Shown here piece by piece: positions 30,698 to 38,813 of a stretch of DNA of 64,000 bases. Position 1 is the first letter of the stretch, and the number at the start of each line of letters is the position of its first letter. The notes beneath the pieces were generated by a model. That model was given only the letters and a program-made list of their open reading frames with translations. It was not told the DNA's origin and ran no database searches. The position numbers were made by a program, and so were the translations under genes. The stretch is from Sporothrix humicola (lineage: Eukaryota > Ascomycota > Sordariomycetes > Ophiostomatales > Ophiostomataceae), in assembly GCA_021396245.1 (NCBI GenBank), contig WNYE01000096.1, positions 62,001-126,000 on the forward strand. Direction: 5' to 3'.

Positions 30698-32590
30698 TCA
30701 GTCTTCCAGGTCTGGATCGACTGCTGTCCCTAGGTCTCTTCCCTCCAAGAAACTGCGCCCCAGCAGATCGTCCGGCAGGTAGTCCTGCTGGACACGGCCA
30801 TTCAGGTAGTTGGGGTTGTATTTGTACTCCTTGCCGTAGCCGAGCTCCTTCATGAGGCGGGTGGGCGCGTTGCGCAGGTGGATGGGTATGGGGAGCGAGG
30901 CGACGCCCGGTTCGCGCAGGGCCGCAAAGGCATTGTTGAGGCCGCGGTAGGCGCGTGTGCTCTTTGGTGCCAAGGCTAGGGCGACGGCGCAGTGGGCGAG
31001 CGGGATGCGGGCTTCGGGCATGCCGATCTGCTGGGTGGCGGTGTAGGCGGCGGTGGCCAGGGGCAAAAGGGTCGAATCGGCCAGGCCGACGTCCTCAGAG
31101 GCAATGACGACCATGCGGCGGGCGACAAACAGGGGATCCTCGCCGGACTGGAGCATGCGGGCCAAGTAATAAAGAGTGGCATCCGGGTCAGAGCCGCGCA
31201 CGGACTTGTGGAAGGCGGAGATGGTGTCGTAGTGCTGGTCGCCGGCGCGGTCGTACACGAGAGTTTTTGTGAGGGCAGCCTTCAGGTCTTCTTTTGTGAG
31301 CGGCGAGCCAGATTCTTTTGGCCGTGCGGCAATGGACAGGGCGAGTTCCAGCAGGTTGAGGGCGGTGCGGGCGTCGCCGTCGGAAAAGGCAGCGAGGTAG
31401 CCAAGCAGTTCGCGGTCGATAAGCGGCGAAAGTGTGCCTGGTCGTTGTGATGGCGCATCCTCTTCCTTTTCTTCTTTTGACTCTTCGTCTTTATCCTCCC
31501 CCATATCCACATCGACGCCCGTCTCTTCCCGTACCGCCCGCGCCAATATACGCTGCACATCCTCCTTTGTGAGGGACGCCAACGTGAACGTCCGACATCT
31601 AGACAGAAGAGCGTTAACAATTCTGAACGATGGATTCTCTGTGGTGGCCCCGATCAGGGTGATCGTCCCCGCCTCCACCGGCTTCAAAAACACGTCCTGC
31701 TGCGCTTTCGTGAACCGGTGGATCTCGTCGCAAAACAGAATCGTCTTGCGGCCCGTCAGCGACAGCTCGTTGGCCGCGTCCTGGAACAGCTTCTTGCACT
31801 CGGCAACGCCGCCGCTGCTCGTGGCGTTCATCTCGACGAAACGGCTGCCGACGCGCTGGGCAATGCAGCGGGCAATAGTCGTCTTGCCGGTGCCGGAGCC
31901 GCCCCACAGGATCATGGAGGGCACTCTGTCCGACTCGATCAGGGCACGCAAGACGCCATTGGGCCCGACCAGCTCTTGCCCGCAGACGTCGTCCAGCGAG
32001 CTGGGGCGCATGCGCTCGGCGAGCGGGGCGGCTCTCTGTGTGCGGGAGCGTTTGGCGGAGGGGAGGGCGGACGCCGACGGTGCAGCTCCGTTTGTGCTTG
32101 TGTTTGCTGTCTCTCCATTGGCATGCTCCTGAGTCGGCGAGTGCCCTGGCCCTTCTTCAAACGTGCGCTTCTTTGAACCTCCACCGCCTCCTTGTGATGC
32201 AATCGGCAGCGTAAACGTCTGGCCGTTCGTGGCGCCCGTCTGTGGAGTCGTCTTCTTTGTGCTCAGCGTGCCGTTTGTACCGTTGCTGTGTGTCCCATTC
32301 GTCCCATTCGCCCCTTGTGAGCTTTGTTGCCGTTTGGCCGCGGGTGTCTGGAAGAACGTTGACGCCGACCGCTTCTGCTGCGAGCTGGAAGCGAGGGACG
32401 GCGAGCTGGGCGGTGGTGTTGGTCGTTTGGCTCCGGCCTCGGTCCCGTTTGTATTTGCCTCTGCACCCTCTTCGACAACATGCGTCTCGCACCCAGCATC
32501 CAGATGGGCATTGATGTCGGCCGGGCGGACGTGTTTGGTGCAGATGGGGCAGTCGACGACCGATGCCTGACCGGCCGGCCGGGCGAACAT
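30698..32590 (-). CDS. mgs1: AAA+ ATPase Mgs1/WRNIP1 with UBZ zinc finger
   Basis: A single-exon gene of 630 residues. The N-terminal UBZ4-type ubiquitin-binding finger has Cys14, Cys17, His29 and Cys34. A low-complexity linker spans 40-185. The clamp-loader-like AAA+ domain starts near 190 (LAERMRPSSLDDVCGQ) with Walker A GGSGTGKTT at 230-238, Walker B DEIH at 288-291, and sensor segment GATTENPSF. The C-terminal MgsA/RarA tetramerisation region is recognisable by FHKSVRGSDPDATLYYLARM and the end segment with GYGKEYKYNPNY. Family members act at stalled replication forks together with PCNA and polymerase delta in the nucleus. Length and order agree with fungal Mgs1. An acidic insert of about 20 residues follows the sensor region. 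Confidence 0.95.
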   Translation of the reverse strand: MFARPAGQASVVDCPICTKHVRPADINAHLDAGCETHVVEEGAEANTNGTEAGAKRPTPPPSSPSLASSSQQKRSASTFFQTPAAKRQQSSQGANGTNGTHSNGTNGTLSTKKTTPQTGATNGQTFTLPIASQGGGGGSKKRTFEEGPGHSPTQEHANGETANTSTNGAAPSASALPSAKRSRTQRAAPLAERMRPSSLDDVCGQELVGPNGVLRALIESDRVPSMILWGGSGTGKTTIARCIAQRVGSRFVEMNATSSGGVAECKKLFQDAANELSLTGRKTILFCDEIHRFTKAQQDVFLKPVEAGTITLIGATTENPSFRIVNALLSRCRTFTLASLTKEDVQRILARAVREETGVDVDMGEDKDEESKEEKEEDAPSQRPGTLSPLIDRELLGYLAAFSDGDARTALNLLELALSIAARPKESGSPLTKEDLKAALTKTLVYDRAGDQHYDTISAFHKSVRGSDPDATLYYLARMLQSGEDPLFVARRMVVIASEDVGLADSTLLPLATAAYTATQQIGMPEARIPLAHCAVALALAPKSTRAYRGLNNAFAALREPGVASLPIPIHLRNAPTRLMKELGYGKEYKYNPNYLNGRVQQDYLPDDLLGRSFLEGRDLGTAVDPDLED

Positions 32591-33376
32591 TGTGGGAGTG
32601 TGTGGGAGTGTCGACAGAAGAATCGAAAGGTATGCCGTGGACGGATGTCGTCAAAGGTAGGTTAATTCGTGTTCGTGGCAATGTCAGGAATGTCGTTGTC
32701 GACTGTGTCTCGTGTGGTTCTGTTTAATTGATTCGTTTTCGGTGTGTGCTGGCAACCACGTTGGAGACGCGTTTGTTTGCTCCCAGTTCACAAAAAGGAA
32801 GGCGGCAGACGTGACGCGCGCTAAACTACAGGGGGTCTGGGTACCTTTTTGGGGGGGCAAGACATTCAGGGCAGCCACGAGTGCTGCCAGCCTGTCGTGG
32901 AAAAAAAGTCGCCACTGCCGCACCTGCGTCATTGGACCGTTTTCGCTTCCCGCCCACTGAACAGCAAAACCCGGGCGGGGACTGGCGGCTCAACCAGACG
33001 ATCGGTTAGAGGGATTCACGATGCCAGAAAACGAAAGTTGATATTTTGTCCAGTTCAATTGATCCTATCACTAGTTCCCTGATGAATGCTTGCAATGCAA
33101 TGAAGAAAGGGCCATGCTATTCTATGAAAACGTAATGAAAAACTTGGGAGAGGAAATAAAAGTTTAAAAGATACACGAGACATTATGCTTCGTTATGTAG
33201 GATTGGAGGTGCAGAACGGTGGTCTGACATTCCGTTTCCGTATCCGTTTGTAGGGAAGAAATAAGGTGAGGTGAGGTGAGCCTCCTGCGGCTCTTTTGAC
33301 GACAAAAAAAATCGAGATCTGGCCGCCCGTAAGCCCAGCCTCACCTCAGCGAATCACCGTCGCAATTCAACCTCAT
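32591..33376. other. intergenic region, Mgs1 promoter
   Basis: 786 bp between the Mgs1 start and the Isa1 stop (both minus strand). Contains a short GGTGA direct repeat at about 33266-33280. No gene seen. Confidence 0.5.
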
Positions 33377-34359
33377 CTACACCATAAACGACTCGCCGCA
33401 GCCGCATTCTTCCTCTGCAGGGGGTTAGCAATTGTCAAATCAAAATAAGTTGTAGTCGGCGGGAGTGACTTACTGATATTCGGGTTCCGGAACACAAAGC
33501 GCTGGTTCAGCTTATCCTCGACCCAGTCCATCTCGCTGCCGATAATGCTAAACAGCGCCTTGCTGTCCACCAGCACCTTGACGCCGTCCTGCTCCACCAT
33601 TTCGTCAAACGCGCCCGGCTTCTCCACGTACTCGAGGTTGTACGCCAACCCGCTGCACCCGCGGTTGCGCACGCCGACCTTGATGAGCTTGGGCTCGGGC
33701 CCTTCCAAGAGCTCGCGGACTTGTTCGACGGCGGCGGGCGTCAGGCGCATGGCGGCCTTGCGCGGGGTGCGGAGTCTGGAGGGGCGTTTCTTGGGTGTCG
33801 CAGGCGCCGGCGCAGCCGGTGTAGGAGCCGCGGCGGCTGCCTTTGGTTCCTCCTTTGGCGCCTCCTTTGGCGTCTCCTTCACGGGTGTAGGCGCCGGCGT
33901 TGTCTGCGCCTGGTAGACCTCCTTGACCTCCTTCATCTCCTTGGCCTTGGCTGGCGACTCGACCGGCACGACGGGCGACGGCGGCGGTGGTGGGCGCATG
34001 GTCATGGGCGATTTGGGGTCGGTGTAGAGCGAGTAGCGCGTGTAGGCAGTTTTAGGGGAGGTGGAGGAGGTGGAGGAGGAGGTCGAAGAAGATTCTGTCG
34101 TCGACGATTGTTGTTGTTGCTCAGCCGCCTGCGCGAATGGCGGTGGCCGTTGTGCGGCGGCTGTGCTCGACAGGTACCGGCGACGCTGTTGCGAGGGTGC
34201 TGCGGGCGCTGACGCTGCCGGCGACGATGTGCTGCTCCGGCCAAAGAGGCCGAGTTGTTGCTGTTGCCGCTGCTGCTGGAGGCGCCATTGCCGGACGAGG
34301 CCCTGGCGGCAGAAGAGGCAGGCCGACTCGACCGATCGCCGAGGGAGGAGCGAGTTCAT
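33377..34359 (-). CDS. isa1: mitochondrial iron-sulfur assembly protein Isa1 (IscA/HesB family)
   Basis: Two exons: 33474-34359 and 33377-33414, giving 307 residues. The intron (33415-33473) has GTAAGT donor, GCTAAC branch and CAG acceptor. It is essential for correct annotation: without it the protein loses the C-terminal CGCG motif. The A-type Fe-S carrier domain covers about 202-307, with the three conserved cysteines Cys235 (RNRGCSGLAY), Cys299 and Cys301 (ECGCGESF). The N-terminus is rich in Arg, Gln and Ser without acids (MNSLLPRRSV), consistent with a mitochondrial presequence, and is followed by a long Pro/Ala/Lys/Glu linker. The family delivers Fe-S clusters to mitochondrial 4Fe-4S proteins such as aconitase and lipoate synthase. 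Confidence 0.93.
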
Positions 34360-35263
34360 TGTGTGTGTGTGCGGTGTTGTGACGTAGAAATGCGGTGTGT
34401 CGAGCGAAGCGAGGACGAAAAGACAAAAAAAAATGTTGTTATCGGTAAGTTGGTAAGGTGGATGTGAAAGGTTGGATTTCTAAGAAAGTAGGTCCAGAAA
34501 TGCGGCGGTCGAAAAGTTGATGGGAAACGGCTCTAGCCGGGTTTGCGCTTTGCTTTTTCCTTTTTGCTATTGATGAATGATCAGGAACGGAGCTCTTTTT
34601 CATTGAGGAGGACGTCAGTCTAGGGCGCTGTGGGTGGCTTTTCCAGGTCTTCTCCAGTACGTTTACACTGAAAATGGGACGACAATTGGGGCCAAAACGG
34701 ACAGTGCGAGGTCATGTGTTGTCTGTTCAGAGAAAGCACTGTGCTGCCGACTTTGACCGGGCCAATGACAGGCGCCGCAATGGTCAAGAATGGTCAAGAG
34801 TCCACTTGACGTTTGGTGTATATTCGCCCCCAGCACCTGGACTCGCCATGGACCGACGCTTGGCTGGTAATTACGAGCGGATTTTACAGTGCGCCTTTCT
34901 GCCCCTGGACAGGCCAAAATAGCGGCCGTCACAACAACACCACATAGCCGAACTGGACCTGGGGAATTGGCAACCATTGACATCACACTATGAATGGTCA
35001 TCATTCCTTCGGAGTATTTTGATTCGGAGGTATATCGGCCGCGATTTATATATTCGAACTCAAAGTAACCATTTATATATTCGAACTCAAAGTAACCAAT
35101 GGTATTTCGAACAATTGCAGCTCTATAGAAGGAAATACAAGAAAAGAATACAGCCTTGCTCATTCGTCTTTTTTTGGAAACAAAACCCAAAACGCCAGTG
35201 CTCATGATAACGAGAAATTTGAACGAAAACAACTGCAGAAGCAGCGGTTGACTGCTACCCAGG
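34360..35263. other. intergenic region with a 27-bp tandem duplication
   Basis: 904 bp between the Isa1 start and the ARMH3 stop, both on the minus strand. It probably holds the Isa1 promoter. No gene seen apart from the tandem repeat at 35044-35097. Confidence 0.5.
35044..35097 (+). repeat. perfect 27-bp tandem duplication
   Basis: The unit ATTTATATATTCGAACTCAA plus seven further bases (AGTAACC) occurs twice without mismatch, at 35044-35070 and 35071-35097. Confidence 0.95.
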
Positions 35264-37537
35264 TCACTCTTCCGCCTCCACTTTGTGCTTCACATCCGTC
35301 ACCGCCGTCCGCGCCACCTTTTTTAGGAGCGTCCGCTCGTCCGCCTCGCGGTACTTTTCCCACCCGTCAAGGCCGGCCGTCGCCTGGATGCTCAGCGTCT
35401 CATAGCCTTGCTTGATGACCTCGGCCACCTGCAGGCTGGTGAGCGTGGACCCGGACCCGGACGACACGCCCTTGATGCGGCCGCCTTTGCCGCCCTTGGC
35501 GCCCTCGGCCAGCAACTGCTTGTAGTGGGCGTTGACGCTGAGGAGGGTGTCGATGCTGTTGGTGGGCGCTCCCGGGCCGGCACCCGTGGGTCTTGCTCCA
35601 ATGGTGCCCGGTGCCGGGATGGCGGCGCCGCCGAGCTGGTAGGTGTCGCGAAACTTTTCGAGGACCTCGCCTGTCTCGACAATCTTGTAGAAGAGGTCGT
35701 CGTACGACGCGGGGGTGGGCAGGAACGCCTCGCCAGCCGACAGGCCCAGCGCCAACAAATTGACGACGTGGTCCACCAGCGTGTCCAGTTGGGGCGTCAT
35801 GGAGCCGCCGGGAGACGTCGCCGAATTTGGTCCAGCCGGCCCGCGCAGGTCGGCCGCGTATGTCGTCAGGAACCGCACCAGCCCCAACAGTGCACGGAAC
35901 AGGTCGGGCCAGTGTGCGTAGGCCAGCCGTGTGCGTGTACGCGACAAATGTGCCACCAATCTCAGCAAAATGCCGACCAACAAGGTGTACAGTCCAACGT
36001 CGAGCCTCCTCCGCAAGTTGTGCGTGATGCCGTCGACCATGGCGTCCAGGATACTGGCGGCGAGCGGCCGGCCGGACTTGACGAGTGGCAGGTGGGGTGC
36101 GCGTTGGCGACAGAGGCGCACGGCCACGCGGGCGTCGTCGTCGTTGCTGCACAAGCGTTTACAGAGCGCGGGGTCCTCCACCAGCAGCCGGAACACCATG
36201 AGACTGAGGTGGGCATAGAGTGTGGCGCGGGGTGAGCGGTGAGCGTGCTGGAGCAGGTAGGATGTGAGAGAAATAAAACTCGCGATGGGCGGTTCTGTCG
36301 AGTGGGTGGGTGGTTGTGATGGTGGTGCGGTTTGCGCCTTATCCTTGGACTGTGCTGGTTGTGGCCGCGCGCCGAGCGTCACGAGGTTGAAGCAAAACAG
36401 CTTGTTGGCATGCGTAAAGTCGTAGGTCGCCAGCAGCACGGCCGCGTCGTCGCCCGGCAGCTCGGCAAACATCTTCTTGGCCGTCTCGGCGTCGTAGACG
36501 GGTTTCGGCGGTGTCTTGCTGCTGCCGCCGAGGCCAATCATGCCCAGCGTATTTGACAGAGTCCAGCCTTCCGGCAGGTCCTCCTGGATGTCAATGTATT
36601 GTTGCCGCAGTCCACGGCACGCATCGCCCACGCCCCACAGGATCGTATGGATCGCTTGTTCGTTAACAAAGTCGTTGAGGCGCAGCTGGTACGGGTTCTG
36701 GAACTCGAATTTGTTGTAGTTGGCCAGGAGGCCGACCAAGATGAAAGGGGACACGGTCGATGGAGAGTCAGTAATGGCCTGCAAGTCGGCGATGGTATTA
36801 GTATATGAAAACTCGGGAGGGCAATATGTCTGCCTGCTACGCAGGGTGCCTACTTTTATTATCGACGGAAACAGGTCGCGCTGGATAAAATACGTCAGCA
36901 GCGTCGTCTGATACGCCCCCGCCGTCACTGCCAGCGCCACGTCCACCGCATACCGCCGCATCGTCGCCGTTCGCCCGTGCCGCAGCAGCTGGTCCAGCGC
37001 CGCCACAAAGTCGGACAGCACCGCATCCACGCGGTCGAGCCCGGCCAGCAGGTCGATCACGTCCGACGACGGGTTGTTGTACTTTTTGCCGAGGGCGGCG
37101 GACAGGAACGTCGCCAAAGTGGCGAGGGTGTTTTCGATCGTGGAGGAAGAGTAGGTCGTCGCTGTTGGCGGCGCCCCGTTTACTATGTTCGTCCTGCTCA
37201 GGGGCAGGCGGCCGGTCGAGCCGTTTCGCCGGTGGCCGTTGGTGCCGTTATGGTGGCCATGGCCGTGAGTGACAGCTCCGCTACCGGCCAGCAGCACGGC
37301 CACGGCGCGCACAAACAGCTGCCGCGTCTGCACCTCGAGGGCGAGCAGAGCGCCAGCGGTCAGCGCATCCAACCTCTCCCTCAGTGCACGCCGGTCGGGC
37401 TTCAGCAGAAAAAACTCGGCCCAGAAGCCCTCGCCGGGGACATGGTCGGGGTGGTCGAGCAGCTCGTCGTAGAGCTGGACGATCTTGGGCTGGAAGGCCT
37501 CTGGCCGCGGCTGCTGCGTGAGCGGGGACTGCTCCAT
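35264..37537 (-). CDS. ARMH3/C10orf76 homologue (DUF1741, armadillo-like helical protein)
   Basis: Two exons are proposed: 36854-37537 and 35264-36778, giving 732 residues. The C-terminal region matches the animal ARMH3 protein well, for example GEAFLPTPASYDDLFYKI (human GDTFLPTPSSYDELYYEI) and VIKQGYETLSIQATAGLD. An internal segment LLANYNKFEFQNPYQLRLND is also typical of fungal members. The protein is predicted to be all-helical. ARMH3 binds phosphatidylinositol 4-kinase beta and GBF1 at the Golgi in animals; the fungal role is inferred to be similar. The proposed intron (36779-36853, 75 nt) is in frame and free of stops, so the gene also reads through as 757 residues. TACTAAT before the acceptor, and the non-homologous 25 residues, favour splicing. 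Confidence 0.85.
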   Translation of the reverse strand: MEQSPLTQQPRPEAFQPKIVQLYDELLDHPDHVPGEGFWAEFFLLKPDRRALRERLDALTAGALLALEVQTRQLFVRAVAVLLAGSGAVTHGHGHHNGTNGHRRNGSTGRLPLSRTNIVNGAPPTATTYSSSTIENTLATLATFLSAALGKKYNNPSSDVIDLLAGLDRVDAVLSDFVAALDQLLRHGRTATMRRYAVDVALAVTAGAYQTTLLTYFIQRDLFPSIIKVGTLRSRQTYCPPEFSYTNTIADLQAITDSPSTVSPFILVGLLANYNKFEFQNPYQLRLNDFVNEQAIHTILWGVGDACRGLRQQYIDIQEDLPEGWTLSNTLGMIGLGGSSKTPPKPVYDAETAKKMFAELPGDDAAVLLATYDFTHANKLFCFNLVTLGARPQPAQSKDKAQTAPPSQPPTHSTEPPIASFISLTSYLLQHAHRSPRATLYAHLSLMVFRLLVEDPALCKRLCSNDDDARVAVRLCRQRAPHLPLVKSGRPLAASILDAMVDGITHNLRRRLDVGLYTLLVGILLRLVAHLSRTRTRLAYAHWPDLFRALLGLVRFLTTYAADLRGPAGPNSATSPGGSMTPQLDTLVDHVVNLLALGLSAGEAFLPTPASYDDLFYKIVETGEVLEKFRDTYQLGGAAIPAPGTIGARPTGAGPGAPTNSIDTLLSVNAHYKQLLAEGAKGGKGGRIKGVSSGSGSTLTSLQVAEVIKQGYETLSIQATAGLDGWEKYREADERTLLKKVARTAVTDVKHKVEAEE
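36779..36853 (-). other. 75-nt in-frame intron carrying a TGCGTAGCAGG copy
   Basis: Minus strand GTAGGC donor, TACTAAT branch site and TTGCAG acceptor. Length is a multiple of three with no stop, so retention would add 25 residues. The exact element TGCGTAGCAGG sits at 36833-36843 near the donor. Confidence 0.75.
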
Positions 37538-38813
37538 GGCAGGTTGTGTGTTTTCGCGAATAGGGGTAGATGGTGGGCTGTCGTTGAGGTCGCGTGCCGT
37601 CTGTCAATTGTATGTCAAGAGCTGTCTCGAATCCTGCAGCCTGTCCAGCTTCCAATTCCAGTCCGACGTCGTCCCTCGTGGGGGCGAGAATAGGGGGTCG
37701 TCGATATCGCAGATCGGGGAGGTGATGGAAGAACTGATAACAAACGATTGACGCTCGTAGGGGAATGGAAGTGGTCGTGCGTGGCGTTGAATCGTAGAAC
37801 CGGGAACGTCGTTGGAGAGCTGTTGCAGATGTGCGCTGGAATCAAACAAAGTAACGAAAATAATAACAGCTGTATTAAGACGGGGGAAGGCGGACGCAGA
37901 ACAGAGGACGGAGCACGATAGAACACTCCTAGGTTTTGGTGAGGCTGAGTTTGGTCTGCGTTTGGCTGGTCTTTGGGCTCTTGCCTCCTTGCCTCGCCCG
38001 GAGGAATCCCTGTAGAGCATGTGCTCTGGGTCGCATGTCACCGCCTAAAACTACTAAACTGCTACGAGATTCGACTTGGCGCTATCTTTTGGTGCAAGAC
38101 CCTTACCTGACTTCCAGCCCCTTTTTTCGTCCTAACCCCTACTCAAACGCTAAAAACGGACTTACGTGTCCACCCTGGAGCTTCCGTTGTTCGTTTTAGC
38201 GTTCTGAGGGGTCTGTTGGGGTACTTACAAGATACGAGACGGTGAAGCTACGCTTCTACGACGACGGCATGCGGTCTTATTCAAACCAAAGACGGTAAGC
38301 CACCTTAGAAACCCCTTTGACGACCTTTGAGTTAGCTGCAAGAGTCAAGTAGTGCCCATACTACAGATACAGAGTCGATAAAAATAAAGCTTTCATTGCT
38401 TGCTTCTGATGCTATCAACCGCCGTAAGGGCGTGCTGTCTCCTTTTGATAAAAATGCATATAAACCCAGGATAATTTGAATTGAACGCCACGAGGAAACA
38501 AATGTAGGAAAGAAACAGTAGACAGGTAAAGACGTAGAATTGCGCCATTGATAAGGTGCCGTGCTGGCGAGGATGCTCCGAGAAAGAAGAATAGCTAAGC
38601 TAAAGAAGGAATAATAATAGGAACGAGGAATAGGAAGAAAAGAAAAACCAGTAACGATGCAGGGTCGTAAACGTCGTTAAGAAAAATAGGGTTCATTGCT
38701 CCGCCCATGAAAAGAATAAGAGAAGAAGAAATTAAAAATGAGCGTATAGGAGGGTGAGTACGGAGTATAAGAATAGGTTGATAGAATGCTATTGCCGCCG
38801 ACTTCGTTGGGGC
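37538..38813. other. non-coding interval, 1.28 kb, with imperfect inverted repeat
   Basis: Between the ARMH3 start and the next stop on the minus strand. Contains an imperfect inverted repeat at 38146-38203. No gene recognised. Confidence 0.5.
38146..38203. repeat. imperfect inverted repeat (hairpin)
   Basis: Left arm AACGCTAAAAACGGA (38146-38160) and right arm TCCGTTGTTCGTTTTAGCGTT (21 nt, 38183-38203). The right arm is the reverse complement of the left with six additional bases; the loop is 22 nt. It may be a transposon or MITE remnant or a terminator-like hairpin; the evidence is limited. Confidence 0.6.
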
